DNA from: Tardiphaga sp051811025
Lineage (GTDB): Bacteria; Pseudomonadota; Alphaproteobacteria; Rhizobiales; Xanthobacteraceae
Length of the DNA: 64,000 nt
Assembly (NCBI RefSeq): GCF_051811025.1
Contig: NZ_JBPWQE010000001.1
Coordinates: forward strand, 5,270,001-5,334,000
Direction of reading: 5' to 3'
Made by a program: the position numbers and the translations under genes. The notes below the pieces were generated by a model. It worked only from the letters and a program-made list of their open reading frames with translations. It did not search any database and was not told where the DNA came from. Shown piece after piece: positions 24,962 through 34,144 of this stretch (position 1 is the first letter of the stretch; every line of letters starts with the position of its first letter).

Positions 24962-25288
24962 CGCCAAGCATCTGTAAATGCTTCGTTTTTCTTCCTCCGC
25001 GGATAATTTTACCGTGCAAATAACACCGAAAATGCCCTGCCATAAGGGGCATGCCAGGCCGTCAAAATCGACCGTCACAGGGGTTAACAATATGTTTCAG
25101 CAGGCGGAATCCGGCCTCGCTGTCATGCGCGCGTATGACAGCGGCGGGCACGATATTGAGGGTGATCGGACGCAATGCCGCACCACCCCCGCCAAGGCCT
25201 TTTTTGACCGTCTGAGCGAAGCGCAGTGATGCGGGACCGCCCAAGGGCGGCCCCGACGGGCGCAGGAGAACGAAGAGAGTTTAAGGCG
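24962..25288. other. Intergenic region between Pho box and phoR stop
   Basis: I see no gene. GGACCGCCC / GGGCGGCCC around 25231-25250 can form a short hairpin downstream of phoR, without a T run on the minus strand. On the plus strand AAGGCCTTTTTT (25194-25205) is a T-rich patch without a convincing stem. Confidence 0.5.
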
Positions 25289-26605
25289 TCAGGACGCTGC
25301 GGAGGCGGGAGGCGTCGGCGGCGTCTTCACCTGCGGAAAGGCGGCGGTAAAAGTCGCGCCGTTCTTCGGCACGCTTTCGATCAGCAGCCGGCCGCGGTGC
25401 CGGTTCAGGATGTGTTTCACCAGCGAGAGGCCGAGGCCCGTACCGCCCTGTGCGCGGCTGTCGCCGACATCGACCCGGTAGAAACGTTCGGTCAGGCGCG
25501 GCAGATGCTCGGGGGCGATGCCCGGGCCATAGTCCCGCACGGCGACGCGGATTTCCGGCACACCTTCCGCAGTCGACTCCGTGGTCAACGATACGTCGAC
25601 CTTGCCGCCGGATGCGCCGTATTTCAGCGCGTTCTCGATCAGGTTCTCGAACAGCCTCAGCAATTCCTCGCGATCGCCAGCGATGGACACCGGCGCCTCC
25701 GGCAGCGCCATTTCGATCCTGACGTTGCGCTCATTGGCCAGCGGCTCCAGCCCGTCGCCGACCTGACGGATAATGGGGAGAATATCCACCAGCGTATCCG
25801 GCCGCACATGCGCCGACAATTCGACGCGTGACAGCGACAGCAGATCATCGATCAGCCGTGCCATGCGGGTCGCCTGCGCATGCATGATGCCGAGAAAGCG
25901 CTCGCGCGCCTTGGCGTCGTCCTTGGCCGGTCCCTGCAGCGTATCAATGAAGCCGGACAGCGCCGCCAGCGGCGTGCGCAGCTCGTGGCTGGCATTGGCG
26001 ACGAAGTCGGCACGCATTTCCTCGACACGGCGCAGCGGCGTCTGGTCGTGGAACGTCATCAGCATGCAGGTGTCGGTGCCGCCAAAGGCGGTCGGAACCG
26101 GCACCGGCGTGATCATCAATTCCATCCAGCGATCGACCGGAACGTGATCGAGATAGGTCGCGCGGCGCGGCTCGGTGGTGGCGATGGACTCGCGCAAGGC
26201 GGTGATGATCTCCGGCGAGCGCAGCGCGAATTGCGCCAGTTCGTTCTTGCGCAAGGCGGGCGCGAGCTGCGCAGCAGCGGCATTGAGATGGATGACGCGG
26301 CCGGCGCGGTCGAGCAGCACGGCGGGATCGGGAATGCCGGCAATGATGGCGCGCACTGCGGGCGCCTCGACAGGATTGGCGGCCAGCGCCTCGTCGCGCG
26401 CCGTCACCACGTCATGCAGCCGCCACGGCACCAGCGCCGCGCCGGCGATGCAGACGAACACGATGCCCGCGCGCAGCGGCGACAACTCACCGAAAAACAC
26501 CAATGCGGCCAGCGCCAGGCCGGCTGCCAGCAGGATGATCGCCGAATGCCGCAGCCGGTCTGGCCACGGCGAAAACATGGTCGATGGAGAAGCTTCAATG
26601 GCCAT
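25289..26605 (-). CDS. phoR: Phosphate regulon sensor histidine kinase PhoR
   Basis: Membrane histidine kinase of 438 residues. Two hydrophobic segments (about 20-38 and 46-60) are followed by a PAS domain (about 80-185), a HisKA domain with phospho-acceptor H207 in ANASHELRTPL, and the HATPase domain with LIENALKYG, YGPGIAPEHL and GGTGLGLSLVKHI. It phosphorylates PhoB. It lies upstream of pstS on the same strand but is separated from it by 442 bases with their own Pho box, so the two are probably separate units. A proline-rich tail (VKTPPTPPAS) ends the protein. Confidence 0.95.
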   Translation of the reverse strand: MAIEASPSTMFSPWPDRLRHSAIILLAAGLALAALVFFGELSPLRAGIVFVCIAGAALVPWRLHDVVTARDEALAANPVEAPAVRAIIAGIPDPAVLLDRAGRVIHLNAAAAQLAPALRKNELAQFALRSPEIITALRESIATTEPRRATYLDHVPVDRWMELMITPVPVPTAFGGTDTCMLMTFHDQTPLRRVEEMRADFVANASHELRTPLAALSGFIDTLQGPAKDDAKARERFLGIMHAQATRMARLIDDLLSLSRVELSAHVRPDTLVDILPIIRQVGDGLEPLANERNVRIEMALPEAPVSIAGDREELLRLFENLIENALKYGASGGKVDVSLTTESTAEGVPEIRVAVRDYGPGIAPEHLPRLTERFYRVDVGDSRAQGGTGLGLSLVKHILNRHRGRLLIESVPKNGATFTAAFPQVKTPPTPPASAAS

Positions 26606-26644
26606 CTGAACCGGATCTCTTCCTGCTGCGAATGCGAACGTATG

Positions 26645-27691
26645 TCAGGCGCCGGAGCGGCCATGTTCCTTGAGCGGGTGGCCGACGCCGGGCTTGGCGT
26701 CCGCCGCGACCGCCTGCAGCTTCTTCGATCGCGAACCGATAATAAGCTCGCGAAGCGTCAGTAACATGACTGATATAAAGAACGGCGCGAGGTAATAAAG
26801 CACCCTGAACAGCAGCATGCCGGCCAGCAGCTTTTCCTGATCCATCATTTCGAGGCCGACCAGCATGGCGGCGTCGAACACGCCAAGACCGCCGGGCGAA
26901 TGGCTGGCGAAACCCAGCAAGGTGGCCGAGACGAACACCACCGCCACCACGACGAAACCGACGTCAGGCTCGGCAGGCACCAGCATATACATCGCGAGCG
27001 CGCAGAAGCTGAGATCGATGATGCCGATGGCGATCTGCAGCAAGGTGAGCGGGCCGCCCGGCAGCACCACCGACCAGGGGCCACGGCCGACGCTGCGCGG
27101 CTTCATCCAGACCCAGATCACATAGCCGACGAGGCCGGCGAGGATGACATAGGCCAAGATGCGGTTCATCCATGGCGGCACCTGGTTGATCGCGCTGGCC
27201 GCTTCCGGGTGATAGGCGATGCCCATGCCGAGCACCGCGAGATTGCCGAGCCAGAAGGTCAGGCCAGCGAGAAAGACGATCTTGGCGACATCGACCGCGC
27301 TGAGGTCCCAGGCCGAATAGATGCGATAGCGCACCGCGCCGCCGGTGAAGACGCTGGCGCCGACATTGTGGCCGATCGAATAGCTGGTGAAAGCGGCCAG
27401 CGCGTTGATCCGGTACGGCACGTCGCGGCGACCGATCGTGCGCACCGCAAACCAATCATAGAATGTCAGCGTGAAATAACCGGCAGCAACTGACAGCGCC
27501 GACAGCATGATCAGCCGCGGCTCGGTCTCGGTCATGGCATGGAAGACGGCGGCGGCGTCGATGTTGCGCAGCTTGTGATACAGCATGTAGCAGGCGATGC
27601 CGATCACCGCGACGCTGATCAAGACACCGAGCTTGTGCAGGATTTGCTTCTCGCGCAGAAACGAAATCGCCCTGCGTATTGCTTCCAGCAT
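26645..27691 (-). CDS. UPF0104 / lysylphosphatidylglycerol-synthase TM-domain protein
   Basis: A 348-residue integral membrane protein with about eight segments. It has the flippase-like LPG-synthase TM domain seen in AglD and in the N-terminal half of MprF: YSIGHNVGASVFTGGAVRYR (about 105-124) and the conserved SHSPGGLGVFDAA (about 265-277). It lacks the C-terminal aminoacyl-transferase domain, so it cannot itself make aminoacyl-PG. It is 39 bases upstream of phoR on the same strand and may be cotranscribed. A role in lipid or polyprenol-linked substrate handling is possible but unproven. Confidence 0.85.
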   Translation of the reverse strand: MLEAIRRAISFLREKQILHKLGVLISVAVIGIACYMLYHKLRNIDAAAVFHAMTETEPRLIMLSALSVAAGYFTLTFYDWFAVRTIGRRDVPYRINALAAFTSYSIGHNVGASVFTGGAVRYRIYSAWDLSAVDVAKIVFLAGLTFWLGNLAVLGMGIAYHPEAASAINQVPPWMNRILAYVILAGLVGYVIWVWMKPRSVGRGPWSVVLPGGPLTLLQIAIGIIDLSFCALAMYMLVPAEPDVGFVVVAVVFVSATLLGFASHSPGGLGVFDAAMLVGLEMMDQEKLLAGMLLFRVLYYLAPFFISVMLLTLRELIIGSRSKKLQAVAADAKPGVGHPLKEHGRSGA

Positions 27692-27958
27692 CTCAACCTC
27701 GAATGCGATCCCCTGACCACAGAAATCTGGACCAGGGAAGTCAGACTAGCCTCGGCGGAACCGCCACATCACGTTGTCTCCGGCACAACCGTCGTAGCGC
27801 GTTTTGCGGCAAAGTGGAATTCGCCGGCTGTGAATAAAAACAAGCCACATCAGTATATTAGGTCAGCCCTAACAAACCACCAGTCTCTCGGGCGCATTCG
27901 CTGCGGCAAAATGCCGACGTCCTGACGCGTCTCACGTCACAATGAGGCTTTCGTGACT

Positions 27959-28465
27959 TCATGCCGCCGATTTGGCGGCGAGACGTTGATAAAATAACAG
28001 ATCGAGTTCGGGCGCCCGACCCGTCAGCAACGCATGGACCTGCCCGCGGTGATGGGTTTGATGATTGAACCAGTGCGCCAGGGCCGGTGCCAGCTGCTGC
28101 TCGAATTCTTCCGGAGACGACACCCGGCGGAATTTGATCGTGCCGTTGAGACGGCGCTCGTCGAGCCCGTCCACATAACCGAGAATCCGGGCATCTTCGG
28201 CGATGCGCGCCGCATGCAACCCGTCGTGGGTCTCGTACAGAATGGCATCGAGACGATCCGGCGCCTCGCCTTCGCCGGTGAAGCGCTTCATCCAGATCCG
28301 GTCCGTTGCCAGCAGATGGTTGAGCGTGCCATGGACGGATTTGAAAAATGCGCCCCGGTCGGCCTGATATTGCTCGCGGCTGAGCGCGCCCGCCGCGTCG
28401 AACAGCAGGCCGTTGGCCCAGACATTGTATCGGCCGAACATCCGGTAATGGTCGAGCAGCGTCAC
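27959..28465 (-). CDS. DinB-family protein
   Basis: A 168-residue four-helix-bundle protein of the DinB/YfiT superfamily. The three metal-binding histidines fit H in GTLNHLLATDRIW, and two in NHQTHHRGQVHALL. RYNVWANGLL is the usual first helix. DinB-fold proteins act as thiol-dependent metalloenzymes or in stress; the substrate here is unknown. I choose a GTG at 28465 because it overlaps the upstream stop as GTGA. It is the last of three coupled genes. Confidence 0.87.
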   Translation of the reverse strand: MTLLDHYRMFGRYNVWANGLLFDAAGALSREQYQADRGAFFKSVHGTLNHLLATDRIWMKRFTGEGEAPDRLDAILYETHDGLHAARIAEDARILGYVDGLDERRLNGTIKFRRVSSPEEFEQQLAPALAHWFNHQTHHRGQVHALLTGRAPELDLLFYQRLAAKSAA

Positions 28466-28761
28466 GCCGAACGGGCCTGCTGCCGTGTCACCACGATGTC
28501 GCGCAGCCACGACCCGATGGCGCAGCCGACGAGATAGAAGCCGAACAAGGCGAGGCCGAGATCGAGCCAGTAGCCGAAGCGGCCGGGCACGACTTTGGCA
28601 ATCGCGATGCCGACGATGACAACGGCGATCAGCGACAGGCGCTGGATCCAGACCCGCGACACCGAACGCCCGCGATAGACCACGGCGATCCAGCCCATGC
28701 CGAAGCCGATCAGGAACGCCCCGAGCAGCCAGCCCCAGTGAAACATCGCAAGATAAGTCAT
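28462..28761 (-). CDS. Small inner-membrane protein
   Basis: A 99-residue hydrophobic protein with three predicted membrane segments (about 8-28, 42-60 and 64-86). The first contains GAFLIGFGMGWIAV. No family is recognised with confidence. Both ends overlap neighbours by four bases (ATGA with the OmpA gene, GTGA with dinB), showing tight coupling. That suggests a shared role with the envelope protein upstream. Confidence 0.8.
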   Translation of the reverse strand: MTYLAMFHWGWLLGAFLIGFGMGWIAVVYRGRSVSRVWIQRLSLIAVVIVGIAIAKVVPGRFGYWLDLGLALFGFYLVGCAIGSWLRDIVVTRQQARSA

Positions 28762-30161
28762 GGCGCTTGCCTCACGACGAATTCGATCCGGCGATTCTGC
28801 AACTTGCCTTCGTCGGTATCGTTGGTGGCGATCGGCTGGGTACTGCCGTAGCCGATCGTCGAGAAACGATCCGCGGGCAGGCCGGCCTTCACGAGATATT
28901 CTTCGACGGCAAGCGCGCGCTTTTCCGAGAGCGACTGATTGAACGCCGCGTCGCCATCGCCATCAGTGTGCCCGGCGATCTCGACCCGAACATTGGGGCA
29001 GCGCATGGCGATTTCCACGAGGCGATCGAGCAAGCCCGCGGAATCCACATTGATGCTGGCGCTGGACGTCTCAAACCGGATGCGGCCCTTGGTCAGATTC
29101 TGCGCGAAGAGCTGCTGGCACACACTTGCATCGACCGGGGCCGCAGCGGGCTTCACCGATACTTCGGCCTTGGCCTGCCAACCCTGCGGAAGCTCGCGCG
29201 CCAGACTTGCGCGTATCTGGTCGGCGGCGACTTCGTAGAGTGCGTCCCCCGACAGCTTCACCTCGCGATCGGACACCACCAGCGTGCCGGTCGACAGCCG
29301 CGATAGCGCACCCAGCGCCGTCGTCACCGCTGCGGCAAAACCACCGGGCGCGCCGATGCTGGCCTTCAGGTTGTCGACGATCTTCTCATTGCCGAACTTG
29401 CGTCCGGCAGCCGACGCAAGCGCGGCGTGGATGTTGTTGTCCGGGACATAGCCGCTCAGCGTCAGCGTATTCGTCACCGGGTCCTTGTTGGCCTGGAACA
29501 CATAGGGCGGCGCCTTGATGTCATTGGCCGCGACCGTGAAGCCTTCCGGCAGATTCTTCAGCGCCGCCGCAATGGCTTCGCGGCCGCCGAGATCACGCGC
29601 CATGCCGGAGAGGCTGATATTGGTATCCGAAATGACCGCCTTGCCTTCCTTCAGCTTGGCGACCTGATCGAGCAACAGCACAGCTGCGGCATCAAACCGC
29701 GGCGGCGCGCCGCGCTTCAGACCCATGCGGTCGGAGACCTCGGTTCCGCTGAGTGCGGCGCGGGCCGCTTCCACAATTCGCGCCTTGCTGGCCGGCAATG
29801 GCGCGGTCCCCCATAGCGTGACGCGGACATTGTCGCGCTCTGCGACCCAGACGAACGGCTTGGCCTCGGCGACTAGACGGGTCTCGTCATTGACCAGGCG
29901 CACGCCCGGTGTGGCCTCGACCGACGAGACCGCGCTGCGGCGGCCATCTTCGGAAAACGCTTCGGCAGAAAACGATACGTCACGGCCGGCCACCGTGATC
30001 TGGCTCTTGTCGAGGATCGTGTTTTTCAGCGCCGCAGTGCTGTGCGCCGTTAAATCCGTCTCAAGCGGAATCGTGCTAACCCAGGCAGCAACCGCCCAAA
30101 GGATGGCAAGCGGGATGAGCCCGGGCCACCATTTGGCACTCCACCTGTAAAATCCGTGCAT
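28758..30161 (-). CDS. OmpA-family protein with BON-type repeats
   Basis: A 467-residue envelope protein. One membrane anchor lies at about residues 12-30 (PGLIPLAILWAVAAWVS). The periplasmic middle (about 40-330) contains repeated BON-like units with ISLSGMA, LTLSGYVP and VKLSGDA hairpins. The C-terminal OmpA domain (about 350-467) has RIRFETSSASI, IAGHTDGDGD, NQSLSEKRALAVEEYL and NRRIEFVV for peptidoglycan binding. The architecture (TM anchor, BON repeats, OmpA) recalls mycobacterial ArfA-type proteins. It heads a three-gene coupled operon and probably ties the inner membrane to the cell wall. Confidence 0.87.
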   Translation of the reverse strand: MHGFYRWSAKWWPGLIPLAILWAVAAWVSTIPLETDLTAHSTAALKNTILDKSQITVAGRDVSFSAEAFSEDGRRSAVSSVEATPGVRLVNDETRLVAEAKPFVWVAERDNVRVTLWGTAPLPASKARIVEAARAALSGTEVSDRMGLKRGAPPRFDAAAVLLLDQVAKLKEGKAVISDTNISLSGMARDLGGREAIAAALKNLPEGFTVAANDIKAPPYVFQANKDPVTNTLTLSGYVPDNNIHAALASAAGRKFGNEKIVDNLKASIGAPGGFAAAVTTALGALSRLSTGTLVVSDREVKLSGDALYEVAADQIRASLARELPQGWQAKAEVSVKPAAAPVDASVCQQLFAQNLTKGRIRFETSSASINVDSAGLLDRLVEIAMRCPNVRVEIAGHTDGDGDAAFNQSLSEKRALAVEEYLVKAGLPADRFSTIGYGSTQPIATNDTDEGKLQNRRIEFVVRQAP

Positions 30162-30323
30162 TCGACGTCCTGCGGGTCTGGAAACAGAGAGAAAACAAAC
30201 CCTTGCGGGACTGTCAAACTGAAATCAAGGCAAACCTCTGGCGTCGCCGCGGGTATTCGAATAACGCTTTGTTCAATCGTTTCTGATCATTTCCGTGGGT
30301 AGCATCAATTGCTCGGTCATACG

Positions 30324-31382
30324 ATGAAGCAGATTCGCAACACGATTATTCGTGCCGGGCTGGATGCGCTGTATTTCAGTGGCGCCCACCGCGTATTGCG
30401 ACCGATCTTCGGCGGCGTGGGCACCATTTTCATGCTGCACCATGTGCGCCCTGCGCATGCCGGTCCGTTCCAGCCCAACCGCCACCTCGAGATCACGCCC
30501 GATTTCCTGCGCGCCACCCTCGCTTATCTGCGCGCAACCGACGTCGATATCGTGACCCCCGATGAAGTGCAGCGGCGATTGACGGAGCGGGATTTCTCGC
30601 GCCGCTTCGCCTGTTTCACCTGCGACGACGGCTATCGCGACAACCGCGACCATGCATTGCCCGCGATGCGGGATTTCGACGCTCCCTTCACGGTCTATGT
30701 CACCAGCGACTTCGCCTCCGGCACAGGCCGGCTGTGGTGGGTGGCGCTGGAGCGCGTCGTTGCCACGGCCGATGTGATCGAGGCCCCGATCGACGGACAG
30801 ATGGTACGCCTGGACGCATCGACGCTCGCCGGCAAGGACATGGCGTTCGACCGCCTGCATGGCTGGCTGCGCGGATTGCCAGAAGAAGCGGACGTCCGCC
30901 GCGAGGTCAGCGCACTCTGCGCTGCGCATGGCATCGACGAAGACGCGGTCAGCCGCGAGCTGTGCATGTCGTGGGACGAACTCAAACCTTTCGCCGCCGA
31001 TCCGCTGGTGACGATCGGCGCGCATACCGTAAGTCACTGCAATCTCGCCAAACAGACCGAAGCGATGGTCGTGCATGAGCTGTCAGCCAGCCGTACCGAT
31101 ATCGAAAACGTTCTGCAGCGCCCGGCCGTGCATCTTGCTTATCCCTATGGCGACCGCTGCGCCGCGGGCACACGGGAATTCGCATTGGCGAAAAGCGCAG
31201 GCTTCGAGACAGCCGTGACGACGCGCCCCGGCGTGATCGCTTCGGAGAATTCCTCACAGCTCACAGCACTGCCGCGGGTCTCGCTGAACGGCAACTATCA
31301 GGACACCCGCTATCTGCCGGTGCTGACCTCCGGCGCCGCTACCGCGATGTGGAACGGCTTCCAGCGCCGCGGCATCGGCTAG
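30324..31382 (+). CDS. Polysaccharide deacetylase (NodB-homology) family protein
   Basis: A 352-residue protein of carbohydrate-esterase family 4. MLHHVRP near residue 37, the metal-dependent motif TCDDGYRDN with D101/D102, and the zinc-site histidines in IGAHTVSHCNL are visible. LAYPYGDRCAAG is motif 3. There is no signal peptide, so it may act on lipid-linked or cytoplasmic glycans. The ATG at 30324 is preferred to an in-frame TTG at 30309. It is a single-gene unit divergent from the BON/OmpA operon. Substrate unknown. Confidence 0.88.
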   Translation: MKQIRNTIIRAGLDALYFSGAHRVLRPIFGGVGTIFMLHHVRPAHAGPFQPNRHLEITPDFLRATLAYLRATDVDIVTPDEVQRRLTERDFSRRFACFTCDDGYRDNRDHALPAMRDFDAPFTVYVTSDFASGTGRLWWVALERVVATADVIEAPIDGQMVRLDASTLAGKDMAFDRLHGWLRGLPEEADVRREVSALCAAHGIDEDAVSRELCMSWDELKPFAADPLVTIGAHTVSHCNLAKQTEAMVVHELSASRTDIENVLQRPAVHLAYPYGDRCAAGTREFALAKSAGFETAVTTRPGVIASENSSQLTALPRVSLNGNYQDTRYLPVLTSGAATAMWNGFQRRGIG

Positions 31383-31441
31383 TCCGGCCATGCGTTGCAG
31401 GCGAACTGCAGCCTTGCTGGAGTCTTGCGTCCCGCGCCGGA

Positions 31442-32167
31442 TTAGACCGGCTTTTGCGGCAGATCGGTATCCGGTGGAAAATACACGCCCGACATCGGAT
31501 CGACCCAGCACAGATGCTCGTTGACGCGGGTTACGCCAGCCACATTTTCAGCAGCCACGACGATCGCCCGACGGACATTCTCGTCCGTGATGAAGCCGTC
31601 GATATCCACGACGCCATCCTTCACCCGGACGTCGAGACCGAATGGTGTCCATTCGTTATGCCTGAGCACAGCGACGATGCGGCGGCGGATCAACGCATCA
31701 CTCGACCCGACATCGGAGACATCGTGCATGAGATCGGCGATGGCTTCGACGAAATTCTGCCGGCTGACGATACCCACGAGCTTGTCGCCCTGCACCACCG
31801 GCACGCGCTTGATGTGATACTTCTCCATCACGTCGACGATATCGGCCAGCCCGGTATCCTCGGTCACCGTGCGGACCTCGCGGGTCATGATCTCGTGCAC
31901 TTTGCGGCCGGCTTCGCGGACATAATCGATGGCCTGCAGGCTGGGGCCACGCACGAATTCGAGCCAGCGCGGACGCCGGCGCTGCGTGCCGACCTCGTGC
32001 CGACGCAGGAAGTCCCGCTCGGTCACAATGCCAACCAGCTTGCCGGCCGCATCCACCACAGGCAATCCGCTGACGTGGTAGTCGATCATCAGCCTCGCAG
32101 CTTCGCTGATCGACGCGTCTGGCGACACGGTGACGAGCTTGCGGGTCATAATTTGATGGGCTCTCAT
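31442..32167 (-). CDS. CBS-domain protein with C-terminal BON domain
   Basis: A 241-residue cytoplasmic protein. A CBS pair occupies about residues 5-150: the first has IMTRKLVTVSPDASISEAAR and GIVTERDFLRR, the second has IMTREVRTV and KRVPVVQGDKLVGIVSRQNF. A BON domain follows (about 155-225; LDVRVKDGVVDIDGFI). CBS pairs sense adenine nucleotides; the CBS-BON combination is common in rhizobia but without assigned function. It is monocistronic, with 169 bases to the divergent SDR gene. Confidence 0.9.
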   Translation of the reverse strand: MRAHQIMTRKLVTVSPDASISEAARLMIDYHVSGLPVVDAAGKLVGIVTERDFLRRHEVGTQRRRPRWLEFVRGPSLQAIDYVREAGRKVHEIMTREVRTVTEDTGLADIVDVMEKYHIKRVPVVQGDKLVGIVSRQNFVEAIADLMHDVSDVGSSDALIRRRIVAVLRHNEWTPFGLDVRVKDGVVDIDGFITDENVRRAIVVAAENVAGVTRVNEHLCWVDPMSGVYFPPDTDLPQKPV

Positions 32168-32336
32168 GACGCTCTCCCGTTGGGTTGAGGTCCGTTTGCT
32201 GGACGAACCAACGCGAGAAGCCTACGCCGGCCGCCGGTTCCGGCCTTGATCTGGGTCAACTGCAGCAGCGCTTGTTGACTCGCCTTGCCCGCCGCCGCAC
32301 ACAATCGGCCCAACGACAAAACAAACGGGAGGCGTC

Positions 32337-33143
32337 ATGTTCACCAATCTGTTTTCGCTCGATGGCCGCATTGCACTCGTCACCGGCGGCTCGCGCGGCA
32401 TCGGCAAGATGATCGCAGCGGGATTTCTCAGCCAGGGCGCAGCGAAGGTCTATATCACCGCGCGCAAGGCCGGGCCGTGCGAAGCCACCGCAAAAGAACT
32501 CTCCGCGCAGTATGCGGGCGAATGTATTGCGTTGCCGATCGACATTTCGACAATGAGCGGCATCGAGATGCTGGCTGCCGAAATCAAGAAGCGCGAACCC
32601 AAGCTCGACATTCTCGTCAATAATGCGGGCGCCGCCTGGGGCGCGGACTTCGATGAATTTCCGGAGAGCGGCTGGGACAAGGTAATGACGCTGAACGTCA
32701 AGACACCGTTCTTTCTAACCAAGGCGCTGGCCGGACCGCTGCGTGCAGCAGCCAGCGCGGACAAGCCCGCCAAGGTCATCAATATCGCGTCCATCGACGG
32801 CATCTTCGTCAATCCGATGGAGACCTATTCCTATGCGGCGAGCAAATCCGGCCTGATCCACCTGACGCGGCGGATGGCCGTCAAACTGATCCAGGATCAC
32901 GTCGTCGTCACGGCCATCGCGCCGGGCCCGTTTCAGTCGGACATGAACAAGGCTGCACGCGACAATGCCGATGAAGTGGCGACCCGCGTGCCCGCCGGCC
33001 GGATCGGCACCGACGAGGACATGGCGGGCGCCGCGATCTATCTCGCTTCGCGCGCCGGCGATTATGTGGTGGGCGCCACCATCGCGGTGGACGGTGGCAT
33101 CGTTTACGCCAATCCCGGCATCAAGGGCGACGGCTGGGATTGA
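32337..33143 (+). CDS. Short-chain dehydrogenase/reductase (RhlG/FabG-like)
   Basis: A classical SDR of 268 residues. The cofactor motif GGSRGIGKMIA (about 18-28), NNAGAAWGADF (about 94-104), the catalytic Ser in NIASIDG and Tyr/Lys in YSYAASKSGL are all present, and the C-terminal IAVDGGIVYA closes the fold. The N-terminus MFTNLFSLDGRIALVTGG is like RhlG-type ketoreductases. GGGAGG lies before the ATG. It stands alone; the substrate cannot be told from context. Confidence 0.9.
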   Translation: MFTNLFSLDGRIALVTGGSRGIGKMIAAGFLSQGAAKVYITARKAGPCEATAKELSAQYAGECIALPIDISTMSGIEMLAAEIKKREPKLDILVNNAGAAWGADFDEFPESGWDKVMTLNVKTPFFLTKALAGPLRAAASADKPAKVINIASIDGIFVNPMETYSYAASKSGLIHLTRRMAVKLIQDHVVVTAIAPGPFQSDMNKAARDNADEVATRVPAGRIGTDEDMAGAAIYLASRAGDYVVGATIAVDGGIVYANPGIKGDGWD

Positions 33144-33240
33144 TAACGGACAACGACGGTCCCCGGATGGAGCATCAGCCAAATCCAGGGGACCGGCTGC
33201 CGCCATAATCAGCCGAGGTTATAAAATAAGCAATTAACGA

Positions 33241-33266
33241 ATTCCGGTCTCGCCCGAGACCGGAAT
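33241..33266. terminator. Perfect hairpin downstream of SDR gene
   Basis: ATTCCGGTCTCG, two bases, CGAGACCGGAAT: a 12-base-pair perfect stem 97 bases after the SDR stop and 143 before the biuret amidohydrolase start. There is no T run (CTTG follows), so it is either a Rho-independent-like terminator lacking the tail or a regulator site. Confidence 0.5.
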
Positions 33267-33409
33267 CTTGCAAAGCAATTTTCAAACAAGATATTGAAAT
33301 ACCCCGAGATTAGCTCCGAATAAGATTGCCGATTGTCATTGTACACAATGGCACGCGCCTTGCTTCGTTAACTCCTGAGAGGCCCATGGCTCCTGGGGAG
33401 AGACGGCAA

Positions 33410-34144
33410 ATGGCGGACTCACCACACTCAGCAACAGTTATAGCCGAACCCGGTCCGATCACGGTCGACTGGGCTGCGACAGCGCTCGTCATCATCGACA
33501 TGCAGCGCGATTTCATGGAGCCCGGCGGCTTCGGCGAGACGCTGGGTAATGACGTGTCGCAACTCGCCAGCGCCGTCGCCCCGATCGCCGCGGTCCTGAA
33601 AGCCGCGCGCGAAACCGGGATGATGGTGGTGCACACCCGTGAGGGGCACCTGCCCGATCTCTCCGACGCGCCGCCCGCCAAGATCGAGCGCGGCGCGCCG
33701 TCACTGCGGATCGGCGATCCCGGCCCGATGGGACGCATCCTCATTCGCGGCGAAGCCGGCCACGACATCATTCCCGCGCTCTATCCGGTCGAAGGCGAGA
33801 TCGTCATCGACAAGCCCGGCAAGGGCGCATTCTACGCAACGACGCTCGGCGCCGATCTCAAGGCGCGCGACATCGACACGCTGCTGGTCTGCGGCGTCAC
33901 CACCGAAGTCTGCGTCAACACCACCGTCCGCGAAGCCAATGACCGCGGCTATCGCTGCATCGTCATTTCTGACGGCTGCGCGTCCTACTTCCCTGAATTC
34001 CACGAGATGGGCCTGAAGATGATCAAGGCCCAGGGCGGCATCTTCGGCTGGGTTGCCGACTCCGCCGCCATTCTCGACGCCATCACACGTTCTGAACATG
34101 CACCGGAGACTTCCAACAAACTTGCAGCAGGAGCATCACGATGA
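33410..34144 (+). CDS. biuH: Biuret amidohydrolase-like cysteine hydrolase (isochorismatase family)
   Basis: A 244-residue cysteine hydrolase. The triad is D30 (VIIDMQRDF), a Lys in the DKPGKGAF segment (K135 or K138) and the nucleophile C168 (TTEVCVNTT). BiuH-like stretches are VHTREGHLPDL, IGDPGPMGRILIRGE and KAQGGIFG; Q208 there matches the glutamine said to select biuret. Predicted reaction: biuret to allophanate plus ammonia. The ATG at 33410 follows GGGGAG by nine bases; an earlier in-frame start is poorer. It is coupled by ATGA to a permease and followed by allophanate hydrolase, which supports the biuret assignment over a RutB-like ureidoacrylate hydrolase. Confidence 0.78.
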   Translation: MADSPHSATVIAEPGPITVDWAATALVIIDMQRDFMEPGGFGETLGNDVSQLASAVAPIAAVLKAARETGMMVVHTREGHLPDLSDAPPAKIERGAPSLRIGDPGPMGRILIRGEAGHDIIPALYPVEGEIVIDKPGKGAFYATTLGADLKARDIDTLLVCGVTTEVCVNTTVREANDRGYRCIVISDGCASYFPEFHEMGLKMIKAQGGIFGWVADSAAILDAITRSEHAPETSNKLAAGASR

